Positions 30,658-37,967 of a stretch of 37,967 bases of DNA are shown here, piece by piece (the first letter of the stretch is position 1; every line of letters begins with the position of its first letter). Made by a program: the position numbers and the translations under genes. This stretch comes from Nonomuraea zeae (GTDB lineage Bacteria; Actinomycetota; Actinomycetes; Streptosporangiales; Streptosporangiaceae), in the NCBI RefSeq assembly GCF_005889725.1, contig NZ_VCKX01000104.1, forward strand, positions 1 to 37,967, written 5' to 3'. The notes beneath the pieces are model-generated. The model was not told the DNA's origin, searched no databases, and saw nothing but the letters and a program-made list of their open reading frames with translations.

Positions 30658-31665
30658 ATGCCGACATCTCGGATGACCCCCCGCCGCATCCTCGTGGGTG
30701 TCCTCGGCGCCACCGCCGCGCTCGCGCTGACCGCGTGTGGTGGTGTCAAGACGACCTCCTCCGGTGGTGGCGACGGTAAATATCCCACCGGCAACATCGA
30801 GTTCAGCGTCGGCGCCTCCGCCGGCGGCTCGACCGACCTGATCACCCGGGCGCTGGCCCAGGGCATGGGCAAGGACCTCGGGGTCTCCACGCCGGTGCTC
30901 AACAAGCCCGGCGCCAACGGAGCGCTCAACGCCAAGGAGCTCCAGTCCGCGAAGGCCGACGGCTACAAGCTCGCCGTCCAGAACGCCTCGCTCTTCACCA
31001 TCACGCCGCTCACGGTGTCCCCCGCCGAGGCCACGAAGATCGACTCGTTCGACGTCATCACCGGCGTCTCCCGCGACGACTACGTCATGGCGACCAACCC
31101 CAAGTCCGGCTACAAGTCGATCGAGGACATGAAGAAGGGCGGCAAGGCGATCCGCTACGGCACGACGGGCGTCGGCACCGGCGCCCAGCTCGCCTCCGCG
31201 CTGACCTTCAAGTCGGCCGGGATCGAGGCGACGGCCGTGCCCTTCGACGGCGGCGCCCCCAACCTGACCGCCCTGCTCGGCAACCAGGTAGACGTCTCGA
31301 CGATGCAGATCGGCGAGGCCATCGAGAACATCAAGGCGGGCAAGCTCGTCCCGCTCGCAGTCTTCTCCGAGCAGCGCATACCCTTCCTTCCGGACGTGAA
31401 GACGGCCAAGGAGCAGGGCTTCGACGTGCTGGTGACGCAGTACCGCTTCCTGACCGCGCCCAAGGGCACGCCCGCCGACGTCAAGACGCGGCTGCTCGAC
31501 GCGGCCAAGAAGACCTTCGCCACCCCTGAGTACAAGAAGTTCAACGAGGACAACTCGCTCACTCCGATGGAGGTCACGCCCGAGGAGGTCCTCAGCTCCC
31601 TGCAGAACGACTCCACCACCTACAAGGCCCAGCTCGACAAGTTCGGGATCAGTCTGGCCGGTTGA
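30658..31665 (+). CDS. tctC: Tripartite tricarboxylate transporter substrate-binding lipoprotein
   Basis: The 335-residue protein has a lipoprotein signal with lipobox LTAC (Cys27) and a TctC/BugT-type fold: IEFSVGASAGGSTDLITRALAQ, NKPGANGALNAKELQ and YGTTGVGTGAQLASALTF. It captures an organic acid outside the membrane for the TctA/TctB permease. Given the neighbouring enzymes, glucarate, galactarate or another aldarate is the probable ligand. ATG 30658 follows GAAGGAGA. A 24-bp palindrome directly after the stop separates it from tctB. Confidence 0.92.
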   Translation: MPTSRMTPRRILVGVLGATAALALTACGGVKTTSSGGGDGKYPTGNIEFSVGASAGGSTDLITRALAQGMGKDLGVSTPVLNKPGANGALNAKELQSAKADGYKLAVQNASLFTITPLTVSPAEATKIDSFDVITGVSRDDYVMATNPKSGYKSIEDMKKGGKAIRYGTTGVGTGAQLASALTFKSAGIEATAVPFDGGAPNLTALLGNQVDVSTMQIGEAIENIKAGKLVPLAVFSEQRIPFLPDVKTAKEQGFDVLVTQYRFLTAPKGTPADVKTRLLDAAKKTFATPEYKKFNEDNSLTPMEVTPEEVLSSLQNDSTTYKAQLDKFGISLAG

Positions 31666-31672
31666 TCGCGGC

Positions 31673-31696
31673 AGCGGCGGCCGGCCGGCCGCCGCT
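31673..31696 (+). other. 24-bp perfect palindrome between tctC and tctB
   Basis: AGCGGCGGCCGG (31673-31684) is followed at once by its exact reverse complement (31685-31696), 7 bp after the tctC stop. In RNA it would form a very stable GC hairpin. It may act as a partial terminator or protect the tctC transcript, giving more binding protein than permease. Confidence 0.65.
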
Positions 31697-31728
31697 CCCC
31701 CTGCCCACACCGCCACCGAGGAGTGTGC

Positions 31729-32280
31729 ATGTCCATGTCCGACCCCACCAGGTCGCCCGGCGCCGAGACCCCCGACCCGGTCGGGGACGTGCTCGACGCC
31801 GACCGCCTCCAGGCGGAGCTCCTGGAGGAGACGCGACCGCCGCACGCGGGCCCGATCTCGCAGGTCGCGGCGGCTGTGGTGGCGCTCGCCGCCGGCGCGG
31901 CCGGAGTGCTCGGGTCCCTCGCGCTCGGGCTCGGGCGGCTCACGCAGCCGGGCCCGGGACTGTGGCCGTTCGCCATCAGCGTCGTCATCGTCGTGCTGTC
32001 GGCGACGCTCGTCGTCACCGGCCGCGGCCTGGAGGACACCGAGCGCTTCTCCAAGTCGAGCCTGCTCACCGCGATCGCCGTGGTGACGCTCGTCGCGCTC
32101 GCCGCGCTGCTCCCCCTGATCGGCTTCGAGATCCCCTCGCTGCTGCTCGTCTTCGTCTGGCTGCGCTGGCTGGGCCGGGAGTCGTGGCGTTCCTCCATCG
32201 TGATCAGCATCGTCACCGTGGCCGCGTTCTACGTGCTGTTCGTGGTGCTGCTGCAGATCCCGCTCCCGCGCCTCATCTGA
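31729..32280 (+). CDS. tctB: Tripartite tricarboxylate transporter small permease TctB
   Basis: The 183-residue protein has a hydrophilic N-terminus of about 40 residues and four transmembrane helices (about 48-68, 78-98, 112-135, 155-178). This is the TctB pattern, including GPGLWPFAISVVIV. It pairs with TctA in the membrane. ATG 31729 is chosen because GAGGAG (31718-31723) is 5 nt upstream; GTG 31723 and ATG 31735 are alternatives. Confidence 0.88.
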   Translation: MSMSDPTRSPGAETPDPVGDVLDADRLQAELLEETRPPHAGPISQVAAAVVALAAGAAGVLGSLALGLGRLTQPGPGLWPFAISVVIVVLSATLVVTGRGLEDTERFSKSSLLTAIAVVTLVALAALLPLIGFEIPSLLLVFVWLRWLGRESWRSSIVISIVTVAAFYVLFVVLLQIPLPRLI

Positions 32281-32289
32281 GAAAGCCAC

Positions 32290-33798
32290 ATGGACATCTC
32301 CCCCATCCTCAACGGCTTCAGCGTCGTCCTGGAACCCACCAACCTGCTCTACTGCCTCATCGGCGTGATCATCGGCATGCTCATCGGCGTGCTCCCCGGG
32401 CTCGGCCCGGGCGCGACGATCGCCATCCTGCTGCCGATCACGTACGGCATCGGGCCGGTCTCGGCGATCATCATGCTGGCGGGCATCTTCTACGGCGCCC
32501 AGTACGGCGGGACCATCACCTCGGTCCTGCTCCGCCTGCCCGGCGAGGCGTCCTCGGTCGTGACCGTCTTCGACGGCTTCGCGCTGGCCAGACAGGGCAA
32601 GGCGGGCACCGCGCTCGGCATCGCCGCCATCGGCTCCTTCATCGGCGGCACCGTCTCGATCCTCGGCCTGACGCTCCTCGCCCCGATCGTCGCCGGCTTC
32701 GCGCTCGACTTCGGGCCCCCCGAGTACGCCGCCCTCGGCGTCCTCGGCGTCCTGCTGATCTCCTCGGTCGGCAACGGCAACAAGCTCAAAGCGATCATCG
32801 CGGCCGGGGTCGGCCTGCTCATCGCGACCGTGGGCCGCGACACCTTCACCGGCGCCGAGCGCTTCACCTTCGAGAGCCTGAACCTCGCCGAGGGCATCGA
32901 CTTCATCCCGGTCGCCATGGGCCTGTTCGGGCTCAGCGAGATCCTCTACAACATCGAGGAGCGGCACAACAAGGTCCACTCGCCCGCCAAGGTCGGCAAC
33001 GTGTGGCCCTCCCGCAAGGATCTCGGCCAGGCCAAGGGCGCGATCGGGCGCGGCTCGCTGATCGGCTTCATCCTCGGCGTGCTGCCCGGCGGCGGCGCGA
33101 CGCTGTCGTCGCTGGCCGCGTACGCGCTGGAGAAGCGGCGGGCCAAGCAGCCCGAGCGCTTCGGCAGGGGCGCCGTCGAGGGCGTGGCCGCCCCGGAGAC
33201 CGCCAACAACGCCGCCGCGACCTCGTCGTTCATCCCGCTGCTGACCCTCGGCATCCCGGCGAACGCGACGATGGCCCTGATGTTCGGGGCGCTGCTCATC
33301 CAGGGCATCCAGCCGGGGCCGCAGCTCGTCACCGAGCACCCCGACGTGTTCTGGGGCGTCATCAACTCGATGTACATCGGCAACATCCTGCTGCTCATCA
33401 TGAGCATCCCGATGGTCGGCGTGTTCGTGAAGATCCTGCGCGTCCGGCCCGGGGTCCTGGCCCCGATCACCGTGCTCATCACCCTGCTCGGCGCGTACAC
33501 CGTGAGCAACCAGGTGTACGACGTCTTCCTGGTCATCGGGTTCGGCCTGCTCGGCTACCTGATGAAGAAGTTCGGCTTCGAGCCCGGGCCGCTGGTGCTC
33601 GCGTTCGTGCTCGGCCCGATGATCGAGAACTCGGCGCGGCAGTCGCTGCTCATCTTCGGCGGGAACCCGTCCGGCTTCTTCACCCGCCCGATCTCCGGGA
33701 CGGTGCTCGCGCTGGTCGTGCTCGTCGCGATCCTGCCGCTGATCCGTAAGGCCGTGCGCCGCAAGAGCGCAGATCCTGTTGAGGAGAAGACCTCATGA
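32290..33798 (+). CDS. tctA: Tripartite tricarboxylate transporter large permease TctA
   Basis: The 502-residue protein has about 12 helices and the two TctA signature halves: GVLPGLGPGATIAILLPITYGIGP with GAQYGGTITSVLLRLPGE, and GVLPGGGATLSSLAAYALEK with PETANNAAATSSFIPLLTLGIPANATMALM. It forms the ion-coupled channel for the substrate delivered by TctC. ATG 32290 is 9 bp after the tctB stop with GAGAAAG upstream. Its stop overlaps the universal stress protein start by 4 bp (ATGA). Confidence 0.95.
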   Translation: MDISPILNGFSVVLEPTNLLYCLIGVIIGMLIGVLPGLGPGATIAILLPITYGIGPVSAIIMLAGIFYGAQYGGTITSVLLRLPGEASSVVTVFDGFALARQGKAGTALGIAAIGSFIGGTVSILGLTLLAPIVAGFALDFGPPEYAALGVLGVLLISSVGNGNKLKAIIAAGVGLLIATVGRDTFTGAERFTFESLNLAEGIDFIPVAMGLFGLSEILYNIEERHNKVHSPAKVGNVWPSRKDLGQAKGAIGRGSLIGFILGVLPGGGATLSSLAAYALEKRRAKQPERFGRGAVEGVAAPETANNAAATSSFIPLLTLGIPANATMALMFGALLIQGIQPGPQLVTEHPDVFWGVINSMYIGNILLLIMSIPMVGVFVKILRVRPGVLAPITVLITLLGAYTVSNQVYDVFLVIGFGLLGYLMKKFGFEPGPLVLAFVLGPMIENSARQSLLIFGGNPSGFFTRPISGTVLALVVLVAILPLIRKAVRRKSADPVEEKTS

Positions 33799-34190
33799 CC
33801 ATCCTGGTCGGTTACCTGCCCACGCCGGAGGGCTCGGCCGCGGTGGACGCGGGCCTGCGCGAGGGCGTCCTGCGCGGAGAGCGCGTGATCATCGTGAACT
33901 CCCCGCGCCGGGGCGCGCCCGTCGACGAGCACAAGATCGACGACGCCGCGGGCGCCGAGCTCCTGCGCCGCGCCCGCGAGGCCGGCGTCGACGCCGAGAT
34001 CCGCCAGCCGCTGCACGACGACGACCTGCCGGAGACCTTCGAGCAGCTCGTACGGGAGACCGGCGCCGGCCTCATCGTCATCGGGCTGCGGCATCGCTCG
34101 CTGGTGGGCAAGTTCATCCTCGGCAGCGAGGCCCAGCGCATCCTCATGGAGGCCAGCGTGCCGGTGCTCACGGTCAAGGCCGAGCTGTGA
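33795..34190 (+). CDS. Universal stress protein (UspA family)
   Basis: The 131-residue single UspA domain has an N-terminal ILVGYLPTPEGSAAVDAGL and the nucleotide-binding tail VIGLRHRSLVGKFILGSEAQRIL...VPVLTVK. It overlaps tctA (ATGA) and the next dehydratase gene (GTGA), so it is translated with the transporter. In Halomonas the TeaD universal stress protein is encoded with and regulates the TeaABC TRAP transporter; a similar ATP-sensing role on this TTT system is a reasonable inference. Confidence 0.9.
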   Translation: MTILVGYLPTPEGSAAVDAGLREGVLRGERVIIVNSPRRGAPVDEHKIDDAAGAELLRRAREAGVDAEIRQPLHDDDLPETFEQLVRETGAGLIVIGLRHRSLVGKFILGSEAQRILMEASVPVLTVKAEL

Positions 34191-35449
34191 GCGGCCGGAT
34201 CAGCCGGGTCACCGTCACGCCCGTCGCCTTCCGCGACCCGCCGCTGCTCAACGTGGTCGGCGTGCACCAGCCGTTCGTGCTGCGTGCGATCGTCCAGGTG
34301 CACACCGACTCGGGGCTGGTGGGGCTGGGCGAGACGTACGCCGACCAGGCCCACCTCGACCGGCTTGCCGCCGTCGCCGCCGCGCTGCCCGGCCTGGACG
34401 CGTTCGACCTGCACGGGCTGCGCCGCGTCGTCGTGGAGCGGCTCGGCGCGGCCACCGGCGGCGCGGGGGCCAGCTTCGGCGGCATGCTGGAGGTCTCCAG
34501 CGCCGTGGACACCGTGGCCGCGCCCTTCGAGGTGGCGCTGCTCGACCTGCAGGGCAAGGTGCTCGGCCGGCCGGTGAGCGACCTGCTCGGCGGCGCGGTA
34601 CGCGATCGGGTGCCGTTCTCGGCGTACCTGTTCTACAAGTGGGCCGGTCACCCCGGCCACGACGAGGACTCCTGGGGCGAGGGCGCCACACCCGAGCAGA
34701 TGGTCGCCCAGGCCCGGCGGATGGTCGACGACTACGGCTTCACCGCGATCAAGCTCAAGGGCGGCGTCTTCGAGCCCGGCCACGAGATCGACACGATCGA
34801 GGCGCTGGCCGCGGCCTTCCCCGAGCACGCCCTGCGCATCGACCCCAACGGCGCGTGGACCGTCGAGACCTCGATCAAGGTGGCGCACCGGCTGGCCGGC
34901 GTCCTGGAGTATCTGGAGGACCCGACGCCCGGCATCGACGGCATGGCCGCGGTCGCCCGGCACACGGACCTGCCCCTCGCCACGAACATGTGCGTCATCT
35001 CCTTCGACCATCTCAAGCCCGCCGTCGCCGCCGACGCCGTGCAGGTCGTGCTCTCCGACCACCACCTGTGGGGCGGGCTGCGGCGCTCGGCGCTGCTCGG
35101 CGGCATCTGCGAGACCTTCGGCATGGGCCTGTCGATGCACTCCAACTCCCACCTCGGCGTGAGTCTCGCCGCCATGACGCACCTGGCCGCGGCCACCCCG
35201 AACCTCACCTACGCCTGCGACACGCACTACCCGTGGAAGAGCGAGGAGGTCGTCAAGCCGGGGGCGCTGGAGTTCCGCGACGGGAGCGTGGCCGTGCCCA
35301 CCGGTCCCGGGCTCGGCGTCGAGCTCGACGAGGACGCCCTGGGCACGCTGCACGAGCAGTACCTCAGGTGCGGGCAGCGCGGCCGCGAGGACACCGCCTA
35401 CATGCGTGGCATCGTGCCGGACTTCACCCCGAACACGGCTCGCTGGTAG
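34187..35449 (+). CDS. Glucarate-dehydratase-like enolase superfamily enzyme
   Basis: The 420-residue paralogue of GudD keeps the base motif IKLKGG (Lys189/Lys191), Asp219 (IDPNGAW), Asn267 (ATNM), Asp291 (LSDHHLWGG) and His318 (SMHSNSH). The loop after Glu244 is six residues shorter than in GudD, and EDPCGAE is replaced by EDPTPGID. The metal-ligand glutamate of GudD is therefore absent or replaced by Asp251. It probably dehydrates a related aldarate or aldonate. GTG 34187 overlaps the universal stress protein stop (GTGA). Its TAG abuts the convergent regulator stop without a gap. Confidence 0.88.
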   Translation: MSGRISRVTVTPVAFRDPPLLNVVGVHQPFVLRAIVQVHTDSGLVGLGETYADQAHLDRLAAVAAALPGLDAFDLHGLRRVVVERLGAATGGAGASFGGMLEVSSAVDTVAAPFEVALLDLQGKVLGRPVSDLLGGAVRDRVPFSAYLFYKWAGHPGHDEDSWGEGATPEQMVAQARRMVDDYGFTAIKLKGGVFEPGHEIDTIEALAAAFPEHALRIDPNGAWTVETSIKVAHRLAGVLEYLEDPTPGIDGMAAVARHTDLPLATNMCVISFDHLKPAVAADAVQVVLSDHHLWGGLRRSALLGGICETFGMGLSMHSNSHLGVSLAAMTHLAAATPNLTYACDTHYPWKSEEVVKPGALEFRDGSVAVPTGPGLGVELDEDALGTLHEQYLRCGQRGREDTAYMRGIVPDFTPNTARW

Positions 35450-36166
35450 TCAGGGGGTCTGCAGGCGGGCGCGCGAGTTGGACAGGTGCAGCCGCATCGC
35501 GGCGCGCGCGGCCGCCGCGTCCTGGTCGGCGATGGCGCGGTAGACGTTCTCGTGCTCCAGCGTCACCCGCGTGAGGTGGGTGGCGTCGGAGACCGTGTAC
35601 GTGTGCGCCAGCCGCGTGCGCGGCAACATGATCATCATCGGCCCGAGCGAGGCGAGCAGGTCGGAGTAGAACCGGTTGCCCGAGGCCAGCGCGATCTTGA
35701 GGTGGAACCGGAAGTCGGCCTCGACCGCGGTGCCCGGGTGCTCGCCGGAGCGCGTCAGATCGACGAGCGCCCGCTCGATGGCCTTCAGCTGCAGCTCGGT
35801 GCGGCGCTGCGCGGCCAGCCCGGCCGCCTCCGACTCGACGCCGATCCGGAAGTCGATCATGTCGAGGACGTCGCGGTGGGTGCGGATCTGCTCCGCCTCC
35901 ACGGAGAAGGCCGTGGAGGCGGGCAGGGCCAGCACGAACGAGCCGCGGCCCTGGAAGGTCTCGACGAGCCCGGCCGCCTGGAGCCGCGAGATGGCCTCGC
36001 GGACCACCGTGCGGCTCACGCCGAACTCCTCGACGAGCGAGGACTCCGTCGGCAGCTTCTGGCCGGGCTCGATCTCGCCGGCGAGAATGCGCGCCTTCAG
36101 CCGCTCGACGAGCTCGTACGCGAGCCCGCGCCCGGTGTCACGATCGAGCCTGCGGTCTGATGGCAC
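35450..36166 (-). CDS. FadR-type GntR transcriptional regulator (FCD domain)
   Basis: The 238-residue protein has a GntR winged helix (about 12-80; LPTESSLVEEFGVSRTVVREAISRLQAAGLV) and an FCD effector domain. Likely metal ligands are Asp and His in DFRFHLKIALASGN, with further histidines near 203 and 226. GTG 36166 begins 3 bp after the upstream dehydratase stop, so it belongs to the same minus-strand operon and probably represses it until an aldarate binds. The ribosome binding site is weak, consistent with coupled translation. Confidence 0.92.
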   Translation of the reverse strand: MPSDRRLDRDTGRGLAYELVERLKARILAGEIEPGQKLPTESSLVEEFGVSRTVVREAISRLQAAGLVETFQGRGSFVLALPASTAFSVEAEQIRTHRDVLDMIDFRIGVESEAAGLAAQRRTELQLKAIERALVDLTRSGEHPGTAVEADFRFHLKIALASGNRFYSDLLASLGPMMIMLPRTRLAHTYTVSDATHLTRVTLEHENVYRAIADQDAAAARAAMRLHLSNSRARLQTP

Positions 36167-36169
36167 GGG

Positions 36170-37318
36170 TCACAACCTACCGGTGAACTCGGCCGCGTCG
36201 AGCCGCCAGCCGGCGGCCTGACCGGCCAGGCTCAGCCCGAGCCCGGGGCGGTCGGGCACGAGCATGCGGCCGTCCTCGATCACCGGCCGCTCGTCGAACA
36301 GCGGCGAGAGCCACTCGATGTGCTCGACCCAGGAGTCGCGCGGGTAGGCGGCGGCCAGGTGGAGGTGGATCTCCATCACGAAGTGCGGCGCGACCTGGAG
36401 GTTCGCGTGGTCGGCGAGCGCCGCGACCTTGAGGTAGGGCGTGATGCCGCCCACGCGCGGCACGTCCGGCTGGAGGAAGTCGGCGCCGCGCAGGTCGATG
36501 AGGCGGACGAGCTCGGGCACGGAGGTGAGCATCTCGCCGGTGGCGATGGGGGTGTCCAGCGCGGCGGCGAGCTGCGCGTGCCCCTCGGCGTCGTAGGCGT
36601 CCAGCGGCTCCTCGATCCACACCAGGCCGAGCTCCTCCACCGCCCGCCCGAACCGCAGCGCCGCCGCCCGGTCCCACTGCTGGTTCGCATCCACCATCAA
36701 CGGAACATCGTCCCCCAGATGCTCCCGCACCGCCGCCAGCCGCCGCAGGTCCTCCTTCATGTCCGGCTGACCGACCTTGATCTTGATCCCGCCGATCCCG
36801 TCCGCCAGCGACCGGCTCGCCCGTTCCGCGACCTCCTCGGCCGGGGCCTGGAGGTAGCCGCCGGAGGTGTTGTAGACGCGCACCGAGTCGCGGTAGGACC
36901 CCAGGAGCTTGGCCAGCGGCAGCCCCGCCCGCCTGGCCTTGAGGTCCCAGAGCGCGACGTCGATCGCGGCCAGGGCCTGGGTGGCGACCCCCGACCTGCC
37001 GACGGAGGCGCCCGCCCACAGGAGCTTGTCGTAGATCGCGCCGATGGCGGAGGGGTCCTCGCCCAGCAGGTTCGCCGCGATCTCCTTGGCGTGGGCGAAC
37101 TGGGCGCGGCAGCCGGCCCGGGTCGTGTAGGAGAAACCCAGGCCCGCGAGCCCGTCGGCCGTCGTGATCTCGCAGGTCAGCACGTCGATCTGGGACAGCG
37201 GCCGCTGGCGGCCCGTGGCCACCTTGGCGTCGCTCACCGCGAACGCCAGCGGCACGGCGTAGTGGCCGAACCGTACGGACTCGATGCGATCGGCCGAGGT
37301 GGCGAGGCCGTCCGCCAT
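36170..37318 (-). CDS. Mandelate racemase-type dehydratase (galactarate/L-talarate dehydratase-like)
   Basis: The 382-residue enolase-superfamily protein has the mandelate-racemase arrangement: bases Lys179/Lys181 (IKIKVGQ), metal ligands Asp210 (MVDANQQWD), Glu236 (WIEEP) and Glu262 (ATGEM), then Asp285 (QPDVPRVGG) and His312 (APHF). This resembles L-talarate/galactarate dehydratases, which would feed the same 5-dehydro-4-deoxyglucarate pool as GudD. Related acid-sugar dehydratases cannot be excluded. ATG 37318 lies 1 bp beyond the stop of a tandem paralogue. Codons for residues 167-246 are identical in DNA to that neighbour. Confidence 0.9.
   Translation of the reverse strand: MADGLATSADRIESVRFGHYAVPLAFAVSDAKVATGRQRPLSQIDVLTCEITTADGLAGLGFSYTTRAGCRAQFAHAKEIAANLLGEDPSAIGAIYDKLLWAGASVGRSGVATQALAAIDVALWDLKARRAGLPLAKLLGSYRDSVRVYNTSGGYLQAPAEEVAERASRSLADGIGGIKIKVGQPDMKEDLRRLAAVREHLGDDVPLMVDANQQWDRAAALRFGRAVEELGLVWIEEPLDAYDAEGHAQLAAALDTPIATGEMLTSVPELVRLIDLRGADFLQPDVPRVGGITPYLKVAALADHANLQVAPHFVMEIHLHLAAAYPRDSWVEHIEWLSPLFDERPVIEDGRMLVPDRPGLGLSLAGQAAGWRLDAAEFTGRL
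36582..36820. repeat. 239-bp identical block, copy 1
   Basis: This block is identical base for base, by eye, to 37729-37967. It lies inside the first mandelate-racemase-type dehydratase gene (residues about 167-246, from the start of the metal domain to the TGEM segment). Outside it, towards the 3' ends of the genes, the paralogues clearly differ. Confidence 0.9.
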
Positions 37319-37319
37319 G

Positions 37320-37967
37320 TCAGGCCCGCCCGAACTCGACGCTGTCCACGGTCCACTTGCGGCACTGGTCGCTGAGCGTGAAGCCGAGCCCGGGCCGGTC
37401 GGGGACGATCATGCGGCCGTCGCGGGTCTCCAGCCGCTCGTTGAACAGCGGGTTGAGCCATTCGAAGTGCTCGACCCAGGGCTCGCGCGGGTAGGCGGCG
37501 GCCAGGTGGAGGTGGATCTCCATGGCGAAGTGCGGCGCGAGCTGGAGCCCGGCGTGGTCGGCGAGCGTGGCCAGGCGCAGGAACGGCGTGATGCCGCCGA
37601 CGCGCGGCGCGTCCGGCTGGATGATGTCGGCGGCGCGGGCCTCGATCAGGCGTACGTGCTCGGCGACGCTGGAGAGCATCTCGCCGGTGGCGATGGGGGT
37701 GTCGAGCGCGGCGGCGAGCTGCGCGTGACCCTCGGCGTCGTAGGCGTCCAGCGGCTCCTCGATCCACACCAGGCCGAGCTCCTCCACCGCCCGCCCGAAC
37801 CGCAGCGCCGCCGCCCGGTCCCACTGCTGGTTCGCATCCACCATCAACGGAACATCGTCCCCCAGATGCTCCCGCACCGCCGCCAGCCGCCGCAGGTCCT
37901 CCTTCATGTCCGGCTGACCGACCTTGATCTTGATCCCGCCGATCCCGTCCGCCAGCGACCGGCTCGC
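37320..37967 (-). CDS. Second mandelate racemase-type dehydratase (5' end beyond the window)
   Basis: The frame stays open to the window edge, so only the C-terminal roughly 215 residues are present. They carry MVDANQQWD, WIEEP, ATGEM, QPDAPRVGG and APHFAMEIH, so the metal and catalytic residues match the adjacent paralogue. The last 100-plus residues differ from it at many positions, for example SVAEHVRLIEARAADII against SVPELVRLIDLRGADFL, suggesting a different substrate or an old duplication. It is the first of three coupled minus-strand genes seen here. Confidence 0.9.
   Translation of the reverse strand, partial: ASRSLADGIGGIKIKVGQPDMKEDLRRLAAVREHLGDDVPLMVDANQQWDRAAALRFGRAVEELGLVWIEEPLDAYDAEGHAQLAAALDTPIATGEMLSSVAEHVRLIEARAADIIQPDAPRVGGITPFLRLATLADHAGLQLAPHFAMEIHLHLAAAYPREPWVEHFEWLNPLFNERLETRDGRMIVPDRPGLGFTLSDQCRKWTVDSVEFGRA
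37729..37967. repeat. 239-bp identical block, copy 2 (reaches the window end)
   Basis: Identical to 36582-36820 with an offset of 1,147 bp. The identity continues to the last base, so the repeat may extend beyond the window. A contig that stops inside a repeat is typical of short-read assembly breaks. Confidence 0.9.

Noticed and set aside
30655..33339. 894-residue open frame on the minus strand
   Set aside because: It runs opposite tctC-tctB-tctA, is rich in Arg/Gly/His/Asp and matches no family; it is a high-GC shadow of real genes.
36582..37967. Insertion sequence or transposon as the cause of the repeat
   Set aside because: The identical block is purely coding sequence of two paralogues with no transposase, terminal inverted repeats or target duplication.

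Overview
The window is very GC-rich DNA (about 70% or more by eye) with dense short-gap operons, GTG/TTG starts and 4-bp NTGA stop/start overlaps. That fits a filamentous actinomycete. The SWIM, DUF5925 AAA+, DUF427, YtrA-type GntR and short HATPase families point towards Streptosporangiales (Nonomuraea-like), but the genus is only inferred. It looks like one contig of a draft short-read assembly: the left end carries a residual Nextera transposon adapter (6-38), and the right end stops inside a 239-bp block already present 1,147 bp upstream.

Left part (40-10857): the C-terminal part of a membrane-anchored protein; a DUF5925/AAA+ ATPase; a SWIM zinc-finger protein; then, divergent from it, a coupled run of three hydrolases (C39-like, S9 and M20 peptidases). 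A flavin monooxygenase and a TetR regulator diverge from a shared operator, and a mycothiol-dependent-isomerase-like protein follows.

Middle (10927-17643): a GntR-ABC ATPase-permease operon with a near-perfect 36-bp operator, a double DUF427 protein, a PAP2-like membrane protein, a small nucleotidyltransferase, an anti-sigma-factor-like ATPase, a LuxR regulator and an ArsC-like protein.

17648-23196: a noncoding 28-bp tandem array is followed by a threonine-rich leader peptide with competing hairpins and an editing-domain-less threonyl-tRNA synthetase paralogue. This arrangement looks like ribosome-mediated attenuation. A TRAP-TAXI transporter operon with a DUF1850 protein comes next; the DUF1850 gene probably starts at CTG.

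23163-27132: CorA, DUF72, YibE/F and NAD kinase genes.

Right part (27160-37967): a sugar-diacid (aldarate) catabolic island. It holds glucarate dehydratase (gudD), 5-dehydro-4-deoxyglucarate dehydratase (kdgD), a LysR regulator, a tripartite tricarboxylate-type transporter (tctC-tctB-tctA) with a universal stress protein and a second glucarate-dehydratase-like enzyme in the same operon, a FadR-type regulator, and two tandem galactarate/talarate dehydratase-like genes. The likely logic is uptake of aldarates by the TTT system, dehydration by the enolase-superfamily enzymes to 5-dehydro-4-deoxyglucarate, and conversion by KdgD to 2-oxoglutarate semialdehyde. The final semialdehyde dehydrogenase is not in the window.
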